This document shows positions 32,004-39,924 of a stretch of 55,968 nucleotides of DNA, in pieces. Numbering within the stretch: position 1 is the first letter of the stretch; every line of letters starts with the position of its first letter. The stretch lies in the IMG/VR virus record IMGVR_UViG_3300044815_000221, positions 1-55,968 of that record; one strand, written 5' to 3'. Source of the DNA: a virus. Below the pieces are notes generated by a model. The model ran no database searches. It saw nothing but the letters and a program-made list of their open reading frames with translations, and was not told the DNA's origin. A program made the translations under genes and the position numbers.

Positions 32004-32230
32004 CTCTGCCCTTCCTCATCGGTTTCAGCTTGAGCCTCAACAATCTTCTCAAGCTTTTTAGCATCGAACGTGCCTGCAATCGTGCCGTCAGGAAGCATGA
32101 TGACAGCCGTGTAAGTTGCGCCTCTCGCGTCGCTGTGAGTGTTCGTTCTAAGCACCATGCCAATCTTCCCCGCATAGCGTCCAGAGGGAACGCGCACATT
32201 ATCTTCAACATCAACCATAGCACCGCTCAC
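32000..32230 (-). CDS. Small KOW-like beta-barrel protein (cassette 3)
   Basis: A 76-aa protein; GTG start overlaps the repressor stop (GTGA). DNVRVPSGRYAGKIGMVLR fits a KOW motif (V-x-S/G-G-x-x-x-G-x-x-G-x-V), found in RNA- and polymerase-binding proteins such as NusG. The C-terminus is acidic. A role in transcription or RNA binding is possible but unproven. An internal ATG (MVDVEDNV) is an alternative start. Confidence 0.6.
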   Translation of the reverse strand: MSGAMVDVEDNVRVPSGRYAGKIGMVLRTNTHSDARGATYTAVIMLPDGTIAGTFDAKKLEKIVEAQAETDEEGQR

Positions 32231-32433
32231 TTCTTGCTAGGCTTCTTCTTGCTTTTATTTTTAGCATGATTGCGCTCAATAGTTTCCAGCGCAAGCGATA
32301 GATATTCCGGTATAGAGCGTGCGCCGCGCTCCCAACGTGAAACAGTCATAATGTCCACGCCCAAAGCCTCTGCCAGTTGCCCCTGAGTAAAACCAAGCGA
32401 CTCACGCCTCTGTTTTAATTCATCACCGCTCAT
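32227..32433 (-). CDS. XRE-type HTH repressor of cassette 3
   Basis: A 68-aa protein started at MSGDELKQRRESLG; the longer frame would run across an operator. Classic HTH: RESLGFTQGQLAEALGVDIM then TVSRWERGARSIP. Lys-rich C-terminus. It is divergent from the plus-strand operon, whose promoter has two palindromes; a third lies just upstream of this start, fitting autoregulation. Confidence 0.85.
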   Translation of the reverse strand: MSGDELKQRRESLGFTQGQLAEALGVDIMTVSRWERGARSIPEYLSLALETIERNHAKNKSKKKPSKK

Positions 32434-32443
32434 ATGTCGAAGT

Positions 32444-32460
32444 CTATGCCAATGGCCTAC
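32444..32460. promoter_or_regulatory. Third operator-like site at the cassette 3 repressor start
   Basis: CTATGCCAATGGCCTAC matches the core of the two palindromes at the operon promoter with one mismatch and lies 11 bp before the repressor ATG. Likely autoregulatory operator. Confidence 0.6.
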
Positions 32461-32507
32461 TAGCGTCAAGAATCTTTTACGCAGAGGCGAACGAAGGACA
32501 AATGTTA

Positions 32508-32562
32508 ATTAGGCCAATGGCCTAATTATATTGTTGACATCATTAGGCCATTGGCCTATACT
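32508..32562 (+). promoter_or_regulatory. Cassette 3 operon promoter with two palindromic operators
   Basis: TTGACA (32534-32539), 17-bp spacer, TATACT (32557-32562). Operator 1, ATTAGGCCAATGGCCTAAT (32508-32526), lies just upstream of the -35. Operator 2, ATTAGGCCATTGGCCTATA (32542-32560), fills the spacer and enters the -10, so repressor binding would block polymerase. These sites have no likeness to the cassette 2 operator. Confidence 0.85.
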
Positions 32563-32622
32563 ATATTCATCAGTTGGACGTAACAACAAATCACTTTTGC
32601 AGAACTCAAGGAGACAAAGAAG

Positions 32623-32769
32623 ATGAATCACACGACGAACCAAACCTCAATCAACATCAACACCACGAACGCCAAGCCGCAGACAGTCAACGCCATCAAG
32701 AAAGTCATGGTCTATGACTTGAGAGGGCAGGGGCGCGCGATTGAGAAGATGCGTGGGATTCAGATTTAA
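32623..32769 (+). CDS. Conserved 48-aa peptide, first gene of cassette 3 operon
   Basis: Copy of 23504-23650 with five residue changes (for example H for R at 3, T for M at 5 and I for V at the end). Leader and Shine-Dalgarno are almost the same. The changes are conservative and the frame is kept, supporting a translated product. Confidence 0.78.
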   Translation: MNHTTNQTSININTTNAKPQTVNAIKKVMVYDLRGQGRAIEKMRGIQI

Positions 32770-32786
32770 GTAGCGGGAGGGGAACA

Positions 32787-33218
32787 ATGCCGAGAAAGAA
32801 TATCACAACGAAGAAACAACGGCGCAGATACAAAGACGTAAACAGGGATTATGAAGAAGAGTCCAACCTTGAAAACGTCAACCTCACAGATTTTGTAACT
32901 CAACACCCGACGCTGACCTTCTTGATGATGGTTGAAGATAGCTATAACGGGGGATTTGGAATACTGGCTGGCGATATTCTTATCGTCAATCGAGCCATCA
33001 AGCCACAAGTCGGCGACCTTGTAGTTGTTGAGCATTTGGGAGAGTCCATCATCGGAAAAATTGAGATTGAGAACGGAGAGTATTGGTTAAGCGATAACAA
33101 TATCTTAAGACTCTTTAGGGGTGACACCGTAACGCTTGGCCTCTCCGACCTTGATGAAGATGTCTTTGGAAGGATTACTCATTTAATCCGTGATTTCCGA
33201 GATGGAGGCAAGCAATGA
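32787..33218 (+). CDS. S24/UmuD-like protein (cassette 3)
   Basis: A 143-aa protein with GGGAGGGG upstream. The central region VEDSYNGGFGILAGDILIVN then RAIKPQVGDLVVVEHLGES follows the LexA/UmuD S24 pattern, with Ser in EDSY at the place of the catalytic Ser and Lys in SIIGKIEI near the expected Lys. The N-terminus is basic, without an HTH. It could be an autocleaving UmuD-like protein that links the cassette to DNA damage; catalytic competence is uncertain. Confidence 0.65.
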   Translation: MPRKNITTKKQRRRYKDVNRDYEEESNLENVNLTDFVTQHPTLTFLMMVEDSYNGGFGILAGDILIVNRAIKPQVGDLVVVEHLGESIIGKIEIENGEYWLSDNNILRLFRGDTVTLGLSDLDEDVFGRITHLIRDFRDGGKQ

Positions 33219-33613
33219 ATCGCAAAGTCTCCATCACATACAACGTTGAAGAACTTTTCAGCTTGGCTGGCGACCAACCGACCCCAACAACGCACCACTT
33301 TCTCGCAACACGTACCGCCGTCGAACATCTACACGGCCTCATGGTGTTGCTTTCATTCATCGGCCACACCGAAACCTTTCAGACTATCGAAGATCGCAAC
33401 TTAGACGCCTTGACGGGCGCTCTGCGCTTGGTTGGAGAACTCGGCGCGGCTATCGGAGAACAATGCGGCGTGCGGTTCAACGACTTCGCGCAAGCGATGA
33501 AGAATCGGGTTCACGAAGTTGCCACAGAGTCAATGTTTGCGGAGCGCGAGCAGGCAAAGAGGCGAGCCGAATTTAAGAAGGAGGGCGCGAGCGATGAAAC
33601 CAGCAGAGGATAA
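33215..33613 (+). CDS. Hypothetical helical protein (cassette 3 operon)
   Basis: A 132-aa protein overlapping the S24-like gene by 4 bp. The central part (ALRLVGELGAAIGEQCGVRF) is helical and the C-terminus is charged. Family not recognised. Overlaps the next gene by 20 bp. Confidence 0.58.
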   Translation: MNRKVSITYNVEELFSLAGDQPTPTTHHFLATRTAVEHLHGLMVLLSFIGHTETFQTIEDRNLDALTGALRLVGELGAAIGEQCGVRFNDFAQAMKNRVHEVATESMFAEREQAKRRAEFKKEGASDETSRG

Positions 33614-33878
33614 CAAACACGGCTTCAAAGCCATCGAGAGCGATGATGAAGTGAGCTATCTGGTTACTCAAATCTTGCAATCCGACAACGATCTCGGCGC
33701 GGTTTGCCTCATCTCGCTGTTGGGCAAAGTTGCGTATGCCAGCGAACCAAGCAAGACCGACGCGATTAGAAATGCCGCCAACCAAGCCCACTACTACACG
33801 AGCGAATTTGATAATGCCATTGAACGGCTAATTATGCAGGCGGTTAACCACAAATGGAATGGAGGCGATGAAGAGTGA
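33594..33878 (+). CDS. Hypothetical protein, tandem paralogue 1 (cassette 3 operon)
   Basis: A 94-aa protein started at MKPAEDNKHGFK, with GGAGG upstream. It is clearly related to the next gene: shared pattern FKxI...LVxQIL...GAV...ISLLGKVAY...IRNAANQAHYY. Both are small helical proteins with no known family; a recent duplication gives a tandem pair. Confidence 0.6.
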   Translation: MKPAEDNKHGFKAIESDDEVSYLVTQILQSDNDLGAVCLISLLGKVAYASEPSKTDAIRNAANQAHYYTSEFDNAIERLIMQAVNHKWNGGDEE

Positions 33879-34186
33879 TGAAAAGCAACCTTGAGCTTGA
33901 ACGCCAGAAAAGGCTAGAGAAGCTAAGTAACCCTTACAACTTCAAATCCATCACGGATGAAGAAGCCGCGCATCTAGTCGCACAAATTCTGTGGGCAAGT
34001 CAAAGCATCGGCGCAGTCGCATTGATCGCTCTCATCGGCAGCATTGCCTATGAAGAGAATCTTGTCCACAAGTGTGACCTCATCAGACACGCCGCGAACG
34101 AAGCCTATACAGCAACTATGGACTTTGATGAATCGGCGGAGAGCTTCATCAGAAAAACAGCTAAGAATTGGAGGAACGCGAAATGA
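33878..34186 (+). CDS. Hypothetical protein, tandem paralogue 2 (cassette 3 operon)
   Basis: A 102-aa protein; ATG overlaps the previous stop by one base (TGATG). Core LVAQILWASQSIGAVALIAL then IGSIAYEE and DLIRHAANEAYTATM matches the preceding gene. Unknown function; translationally coupled within the operon. Confidence 0.6.
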   Translation: MKSNLELERQKRLEKLSNPYNFKSITDEEAAHLVAQILWASQSIGAVALIALIGSIAYEENLVHKCDLIRHAANEAYTATMDFDESAESFIRKTAKNWRNAK

Positions 34187-34482
34187 ATCTAGCAATCAAA
34201 CTAAACAGCAACCCAATCCCTGAACCCTGCCCGCTCTGCGGTCAGGAAACCAATCCCAACATCGGCGCGGAATTGACGTTAGCCGAAAATGAGCTAGTTG
34301 TCTGTCGTGACTGTGGATTGACTCACGCGCCCGTACTCGTCTCACTTCTCACGCTTGGGTTTCTCGCCAACGATTACACCTTATGCGAGCGTGACTTTGG
34401 CGACCTCTGGCAAGCCTCGCGTGAAACGCGCCCGCGTGAAAGCCTGAACTGGAATCAACACTTGAAAGCTGATGCGGCATGA
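34183..34482 (+). CDS. Zinc-ribbon protein of cassette operon (99 aa, cassette 3)
   Basis: Near-identical to 24605-24904, with ATG nine bases after GGAGG. CPLCGQETNPN and VVCRDCGLTH are kept. Differences are scattered and mainly synonymous or conservative, which suggests selection on the protein. Confidence 0.72.
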   Translation: MNLAIKLNSNPIPEPCPLCGQETNPNIGAELTLAENELVVCRDCGLTHAPVLVSLLTLGFLANDYTLCERDFGDLWQASRETRPRESLNWNQHLKADAA

Positions 34483-34715
34483 GTGCGGCGATTCTCAACA
34501 TCAATCTCATCAAGCATCCGTTGGATACTTATTTCGTGAGATACGGCGGCTCGATTCTAGTGATAGATAGAGCCGCCATTACAGACGATGGCGACACAGT
34601 GATAGTCAGACTTCACGATCAACTGATGGTTACAACACTCAATATTAAAGATGGTAGCGAGCGCGTCGATTTTGAAGTGTGGGGCAAGGTTTCTTATTTC
34701 ATCTTTGAAGCGTGA
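34479..34715 (+). CDS. Small S24/UmuD-like fold protein lacking the catalytic serine (cassette 3)
   Basis: Near-identical to 24901-25137, with GGSILVIDRAAITDDGDTVI. It co-occurs with a longer S24-like protein in this cassette, so a heterodimer of active and inactive subunits, like UmuD forms, is conceivable. It stops 10 bp before the endonuclease start. Confidence 0.5.
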   Translation: MSAAILNINLIKHPLDTYFVRYGGSILVIDRAAITDDGDTVIVRLHDQLMVTTLNIKDGSERVDFEVWGKVSYFIFEA

Positions 34716-34725
34716 GGGGCAAGTT

Positions 34726-35892
34726 ATGAAAGGTGGATTATTAACAGGCCGTCAAATATCAGAGATTTGCTTGCGGTATCAGGCTGGCGAATCCGCTAAT
34801 GCTTTGTCAAAAGTGTTCGGTCTGGCTAGTGCCGCCCCGATCATCTATCATGTCAAGCGGCACGGCATCTCTGTTCGCGGGCTGATGGATGCAACCCGAC
34901 TCGTTAGAAAGCTGAACGATAATCAAGTTGACGAAATCTGCAAACGGTATCAGGCGGGCGAATCGTCCCTTACTATCGCCAAAGATTTTCAAGTTTCAAA
35001 ACACACTGTACGTGCTGAGTTAAAGCGTCGAGGTCTTCAAAGAACGGCGGTTGAAGCGGCGAGATTATTTAACAAGTCCCACCTGCGTAGTTCCCAAAAA
35101 ATAATCCACAGATATTTAGAAGGTGAATCATCCACAGCTATTGCCAGAGATTTCAACTGTGGAGCAAATCTTATACGCAACATCCTTAAAGGAGCAGGAA
35201 TAGACCGACGCCCGCCTTCTGTCGCTAATAGGAAATGCACGCTTAATGAATCGGCTTTTGATTCTATCACCGAAGAGAGCGCGTACTGGCTTGGCTTTCT
35301 AATGGCAGATGGCGCAGTCTGTGAACGCAAAGATGGCTCGCCTGTAATAACGCTTAAACTAAAAGAGAGCGACTTAGAACATGTAGAATCTTTTAGAAAA
35401 TTCTTAGGCTCATCAAGCAAAATCTCTCGCGTCTTTGATAAAAAAGGGCACAGTGTTGCGCTCACAGTCACATCAAGACATCTCGTTAATGCTGTCGCTA
35501 GGTATGGCGTCACTCCAAGAAAGAGTTTTACAGCCAAAGTCGTTGGACTAGAGCTTAATAAAGATTTCTGGCGTGGGTGTGTTGATGGCGATGGCTGCCT
35601 TCCAGCAAATCCGAAAAAAAGACGTTATTTGATAGCACTGTATGGCTCAAGTTTCATCACAACTCAATTCGCAGCATTCATCTCTGAGCTTACAGAAACC
35701 ATGCCGCCAGTGCCTTATAAGGACGGCAATATCTACGCCTTACGCCTCTATGGTGTGCGGGCTATGCGGGTGATTGACGCACTCTATTCAAACTGCACAA
35801 TTGCCCTTCCTCGAAAGCTTGAAAGAGCCGAAAGAATCTTAGAATCTCGAATGCCCGCACAACGGAGACCCTATCAACATTCTTTGAAATGA
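34726..35892 (+). CDS. LAGLIDADG homing endonuclease with three N-terminal HTH repeats
   Basis: A 388-aa protein from ATG with GAGGGG upstream. Three HTH repeats in residues 8-160 (QISEICLRYQAGESANALSK, QVDEICKRYQAGESSLTIAK and IIHRYLEGESSTAIARDF) against two in cassette 2. LAGLIDADG motifs are YWLGFLMADG (187-196) and WRGCVDGDG (282-290). It has no C-terminal zinc ribbon. Its stop is two bases from the portal stop (convergent). HTH arrays presumably add DNA contacts and set site specificity. Confidence 0.85.
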   Translation: MKGGLLTGRQISEICLRYQAGESANALSKVFGLASAAPIIYHVKRHGISVRGLMDATRLVRKLNDNQVDEICKRYQAGESSLTIAKDFQVSKHTVRAELKRRGLQRTAVEAARLFNKSHLRSSQKIIHRYLEGESSTAIARDFNCGANLIRNILKGAGIDRRPPSVANRKCTLNESAFDSITEESAYWLGFLMADGAVCERKDGSPVITLKLKESDLEHVESFRKFLGSSSKISRVFDKKGHSVALTVTSRHLVNAVARYGVTPRKSFTAKVVGLELNKDFWRGCVDGDGCLPANPKKRRYLIALYGSSFITTQFAAFISELTETMPPVPYKDGNIYALRLYGVRAMRVIDALYSNCTIALPRKLERAERILESRMPAQRRPYQHSLK

Positions 35893-35894
35893 AG

Positions 35895-37319
35895 TCATGC
35901 TACATCATCGAGCGGCTTCTTCAATCTGTCGCTCGATGGTCTGGGCTTTTTTTTTTGCTGCTCGGCGAACTCGCCGCCTCCACCCGTCGCTTCGCTTGGG
36001 CTGGTGTCTTCCTGATTGCTCGCGGGCGGCGGCAACACTTCTTCATCTTCGCCTGGCTCCGGCAACTGGAACGTGTTGTAAACGAAGTCGCGCTTGATCG
36101 GGACGTGCATCTGCCACAGACGTTGCAGCCAGTTTGAGATTTCAGTCAGGTCTTTGCCTGTCTCGTAATTGATGCCCCACACCGGAGGCCGCGCAACCGG
36201 CCCAAAATTCATTAACGTAAGCGGCCAAACCAAACGGGTGTTGACGGCCATCATCAAACTCTTGGAATCAACTTCCGTCTTTCGCGCTTCGCCCCGCTCG
36301 TGAACTTCACCAAGCGAACGGCTGCCGCCGCCTTCGCTGCCACGACTCGTCAACGTCTGGCCGCGAATCACCCTCGCGATTCCGTTGTTGCAGAAGTCGT
36401 CAACAAACTCGCTGTACGTGCTGCCCATTGATTGCCGCACATGTTCCATATTATCAACCAGAAACTTCTTCGGCAGCGCGACGGCGCTCTCTTCAAAGAT
36501 CGCGCGTGCGGCATCGAGCGCGAGTGCCTGTTCAGCTTCACCCGCGCCGTCGTTGTATCTCGCGATAACAGAGCCTGCGCCCTTCTCGCCATAGCGTAGC
36601 CAGTTCTTCACCTGTGCGCGCTTGAACCAACTGAGCCAGAAAACTTTTCTGAGCAGCGGCGATCCCCAACGGTTTCCATGTCGCGGGCGAAAGCTATGCA
36701 CGAAGAATTTCTTTTCCGGCAACGGCGTTTCACTACTGAGTCCTTCACCAAAAATGCCTGGCCTCAATCTGAGCGGGCCGGTTTGTGGATACGGGTAGGT
36801 TGAGGTCGAGTACGCGGCCATCCGGCCTTCGCCGAAAGAGAACAGATGCTGCGGCTTGAATCGAACATCTTTGATGAAGATGCGGTCAGCCGCTTCGCCG
36901 TAAATCGTTTCCCCAATCGCGACGCCCTTGCCAATCGCATCCAACGCTTCATACAGCACGTTCTCGAAACCGATATGCGCGCCGTCCTGAACATCGAAAT
37001 AACTCTCCAACGTCTCTTCAATAAACTCTGCCAGCTTGTGATCCTGTCGCTTGTCACCCGCAGGCAACACGCGCCGCGACTTCGCCAGGACGTTCTCCTT
37101 GCGAGCATCAAGACACATCGCGACCTGATCGTCTTTCTCTTCGAGGTCTTCATAGACGACCATCGAGAGCCAGGGATTCCAGCGCAACTGCTCCCAAACC
37201 CAACTTGGATTGTCGGGCAGTCCCTGCCCTTGCAGCCCGTAAGCGAGATTCATAAAACTTCCGATGCGCTCGCTCGAAAGTATCTCGTCTGTCAGATTGT
37301 TATCGTTTTTTGGTTCCAT
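35895..37319 (-). CDS. Portal protein (Mu gp29-like, DUF935 family)
   Basis: A 474-aa portal subunit started at MEPKNDNNLTDEIL, whose ATG overlaps the preceding stop (TGATG). Family features: NPWLSMVVYEDLEEKDDQVA, a long helical body with RPRHGNRWGSPLLRKVFWLS, KNWLRYGEKGAG and VIRGQTLTSRGSEGGGSRSL. In Mu the next gene is MuF; here the convergent endonuclease of cassette 3 comes first. The C-terminus is Pro/Lys-rich and may be slightly altered by the insertion. Confidence 0.88.
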   Translation of the reverse strand: MEPKNDNNLTDEILSSERIGSFMNLAYGLQGQGLPDNPSWVWEQLRWNPWLSMVVYEDLEEKDDQVAMCLDARKENVLAKSRRVLPAGDKRQDHKLAEFIEETLESYFDVQDGAHIGFENVLYEALDAIGKGVAIGETIYGEAADRIFIKDVRFKPQHLFSFGEGRMAAYSTSTYPYPQTGPLRLRPGIFGEGLSSETPLPEKKFFVHSFRPRHGNRWGSPLLRKVFWLSWFKRAQVKNWLRYGEKGAGSVIARYNDGAGEAEQALALDAARAIFEESAVALPKKFLVDNMEHVRQSMGSTYSEFVDDFCNNGIARVIRGQTLTSRGSEGGGSRSLGEVHERGEARKTEVDSKSLMMAVNTRLVWPLTLMNFGPVARPPVWGINYETGKDLTEISNWLQRLWQMHVPIKRDFVYNTFQLPEPGEDEEVLPPPASNQEDTSPSEATGGGGEFAEQQKKKPRPSSDRLKKPLDDVA

Positions 37320-37519
37320 CAAGCTATAACCGCAGCACCAAAGAGTTCGCAAATATGTCGAGTCGCAGCAATCCAGGCATTGATAATTGCTTCCGGCAAA
37401 TCATTGAATGCAGGCATTTCCTCACCGCGAAAATTCTTATTGCCAGTGTTGGCTGCATAGGCTTCGTAACCAGCCTGCGCTAAATTTCGCCAGTGAATTT
37501 CCATCGTTCTTACAGCCAT
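37319..37519 (-). CDS. Small protein between terminase and portal
   Basis: A 66-aa helical protein (WRNLAQAGYEAYAANTGNKN, then PAFNDLPEAIINAWIAATRH) coupled to the portal gene by TGATG overlap and starting 1 bp after the terminase stop. Not recognised; the helical pair could be a small binding adaptor. Confidence 0.55.
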   Translation of the reverse strand: MAVRTMEIHWRNLAQAGYEAYAANTGNKNFRGEEMPAFNDLPEAIINAWIAATRHICELFGAAVIA

Positions 37520-37520
37520 A

Positions 37521-39350
37521 TCAGTAACCGCGCGCCTGCGCGCTCGCCTGCTTCACACCGGACGACTTAAACCCGACCACTCCAACTTGTGATGTCACGA
37601 CGACAAACCAACCTATGCAGTTACACATAATTTCGTCGTCATGATAGCCACTCTTCGCGCCCATCTTGTCGCCCGTTTGAACGAACACTTTTGCCTCTTC
37701 ACACAAGCCTTCGGAAGAAGCCTTGAACTCACCCTCTCGCCATGCTTTTTCAAACAACCCAATAGCCAATCGCTTCAACCGCTCTGTCATCGGCAGTCCA
37801 GGCCGCGCCCGCTCGTAGGCGTCGCGCATTGAAATCTTTCCATCGTCAATGTCACGCTGCGTTTGCGTATCGAGATATTTATACAAACGATGGCCGTAAC
37901 CAAGCCGCTCAATTTCCAGAATCGCAGCCTCGCCCATGTTCGACTCGATCACGATCTCGGCGTCGTTGTAGCGGTCTGACAATTCGCAGCAATCCGCGCC
38001 CTGTGCATCCTGCTTTTTATAGCCTGCCCAGAAATAAACTTGCTCGCCGGTCGTGCGATCAATCACAGATTCAGCCGCAGGGTCAGCGCCTTCGATGCCC
38101 ATCGAAGGGTCGAGAGCGACAACGTACTGGTGTCCGACTTCAGGAGCGCGCGGCTCGCATTTGACGATAGTGTAAGTTTGATCGAAGACCGTGCCGCCCG
38201 TTTGCGTGAACGGGTCAGCATCATTTTCGGGATACTCGACTCGAAACTTCTTTGCACCCTTCTTCGCGATCTCCTGCCGACGCCATGCAATCCGCCTCGC
38301 CACTTCATCACACGTCCACAACGCCTCGGCTGCGACGTGTCCCTTCTGTTTAAGGAAATCAAGAATCTGTGCAGCGCATTCAATTTCAGATTGAAGCGGC
38401 AGATTCTCTTTAATGCGTTGCTCTTTGGTGAATGTCGTAACTCGTGCTGCGGCGAGTTCATCTTCATCGAGAGCATCAAGAGATTGATGACCAACGAGCA
38501 GGAACCATTCGTCGCCCTCTAGCTCGAAGCGCGCATCTGCAAGTTGATAATTCTGATTCCACCACCAGGCGAAGAAATGGAAACGCACGCCGCCTAGCTT
38601 TTTCTTACCCTGCACACACTTTCGATGGAACCAGTCACCAACGCCTTTGGCAGTTGATTCGCCGCTTATCTTTCCACCTTTGGCTGCGTCGCAGAGTGCG
38701 ACGGCAGCGATTTCGGCATCGCCTTGCCAGAATGGAATCTCCGTTAAATGCAGGCGCGTGATCGTATCGCCGCGCCCTGTCTCTTCTTTGCCTGCAACAA
38801 CAGTCGAGATGCTCACCCGCGAGCCGGTTACATCTTTTTCGGGATCATCAAACTCTAATTCCGTCTTCGCGTCATACTTACTCAGCGGCCTGATTTCATC
38901 GCGCAGACTGACGTACATTTCCTTGAGCGATTTCATCAAGGACTTTAATGTTTTGGGGTCTTGCGCGACGATGCGGACGTGATGGCCGCTCTCCATAATC
39001 GCATCACTGAGATAGTCCGCTAGGTAATAAGTTGAGATACCTAGACGACGACACTTGAGCGTGTAATCTTCCAGCGCGGAATCTTCACTTGCTTCAAGGC
39101 TCGCTTCGAGCAGTTCAAGCTGTGCGTCATTGAGGATGAGAGGCTTGAGTTTGTTACGATCAAAAGCATCGCGAACTTTGAATTCACGCTCGATAAAAAC
39201 TTGCTTGAGCGCAGGCCATTCCTGACGATACCAATCGAGCGTGTATTCATCCGGCTCAATCTCGACGCCCTCTTCACGCGCACGGCTCTCGGCCTGCGCG
39301 ATGAGTTTGTCAACTGCGGATGTCCCTTTGTTATTGCTGCGCCGCGCCAT
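37521..39350 (-). CDS. Terminase large subunit (Mu gp28-like)
   Basis: A 609-aa DNA-packaging motor. The ATPase half shows KCRRLGISTYYLADYL in the Walker A region and IVAQDPKTLKSLMKSLKEMY. The nuclease half begins YVVALDPSMGIEGAD and continues VIESNMGEAAILEIERL, with the RNase H-like acidic residues. It overlaps the small subunit by 20 bp. Mu-like phages package headful DNA cut from flanking host sequence. Confidence 0.9.
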   Translation of the reverse strand: MARRSNNKGTSAVDKLIAQAESRAREEGVEIEPDEYTLDWYRQEWPALKQVFIEREFKVRDAFDRNKLKPLILNDAQLELLEASLEASEDSALEDYTLKCRRLGISTYYLADYLSDAIMESGHHVRIVAQDPKTLKSLMKSLKEMYVSLRDEIRPLSKYDAKTELEFDDPEKDVTGSRVSISTVVAGKEETGRGDTITRLHLTEIPFWQGDAEIAAVALCDAAKGGKISGESTAKGVGDWFHRKCVQGKKKLGGVRFHFFAWWWNQNYQLADARFELEGDEWFLLVGHQSLDALDEDELAAARVTTFTKEQRIKENLPLQSEIECAAQILDFLKQKGHVAAEALWTCDEVARRIAWRRQEIAKKGAKKFRVEYPENDADPFTQTGGTVFDQTYTIVKCEPRAPEVGHQYVVALDPSMGIEGADPAAESVIDRTTGEQVYFWAGYKKQDAQGADCCELSDRYNDAEIVIESNMGEAAILEIERLGYGHRLYKYLDTQTQRDIDDGKISMRDAYERARPGLPMTERLKRLAIGLFEKAWREGEFKASSEGLCEEAKVFVQTGDKMGAKSGYHDDEIMCNCIGWFVVVTSQVGVVGFKSSGVKQASAQARGY

Positions 39351-39915
39351 ATTTATTTTTCACAAAACCATCGAAGTCTTTTGCGTTGCGTTTGAACCAG
39401 CGCAACCCCTCGGCGTCGTTCCCGATGTATTCGAGCAGGTCAGCAGTGAAATCCTCGCTCAACTTCACGCGATCAATCTGCACACCGCGCAAGCGTTCGC
39501 GCTCAAGTTCGAGATGCTCTTTGCGAACATCAAGCTCGCGCTCTTTCAACCGACGCTTTTCTTCCTCTTGCCGAATGCGGAGCATCTTGATCGGGTCGGA
39601 AGTAATAACTTCTCGCGTGGCCGTCAGGAGACGGTCTTCAAGATTACGCATGAGAAGCTGATATGCGTCTGCATCTTCGCCTTCAACATTTTCTAAAAGC
39701 TGCTTGGCTTGAAAGCGGGCGAGACGAAAGCGGTCGGCGAGTTCATTGCCAGCCGTCGCACGCCAGCGATTGAGCGAACTCTTCGCGAGCCTTTTGCCGA
39801 ATTCAGTTTTGAAGCGCGCGGAGATTTCACGGTCAGTCAGGTTGTCGAGAATGGCATGAATGACAAACTCAAATTGTTCGGGTGGAAGCTCGGCAACGGC
39901 ACTGCGTCTGGGCAT
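39331..39915 (-). CDS. Terminase small subunit (Mu gp27-like, DUF3486)
   Basis: A 194-aa protein with the family layout: MPRRSAVAELP at the start, an HTH region (NLTDREISARFKTEFGKRLA, KSSLNRWRATAG), then a charged coiled coil ending in the C-terminal oligomerisation part. It recognises phage DNA for packaging. An in-frame TTG two codons earlier is less likely. Confidence 0.82.
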   Translation of the reverse strand: MPRRSAVAELPPEQFEFVIHAILDNLTDREISARFKTEFGKRLAKSSLNRWRATAGNELADRFRLARFQAKQLLENVEGEDADAYQLLMRNLEDRLLTATREVITSDPIKMLRIRQEEEKRRLKERELDVRKEHLELERERLRGVQIDRVKLSEDFTADLLEYIGNDAEGLRWFKRNAKDFDGFVKNKYGAAQQ

Positions 39916-39924
39916 AATCAATTC

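Larger units (their letters stand above)
26958..35894. mobile_element. Cassette 3: second homing-endonuclease-linked tail-core cassette
   Basis: Segment of 8.9 kb between portal and the MuF N-half. The left border joins the LysM stop to a MuF-type TTTGACGAACATGCAGG sequence, the same codons as the cassette 2 left border. The right border is the endonuclease stop, two bases from the portal stop, with no MuF sequence left. Contents parallel cassette 2 but with another repressor, an S24-like gene, and fewer tail genes (no spike or tube initiator). No integrase or transposase is visible. Confidence 0.58.
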
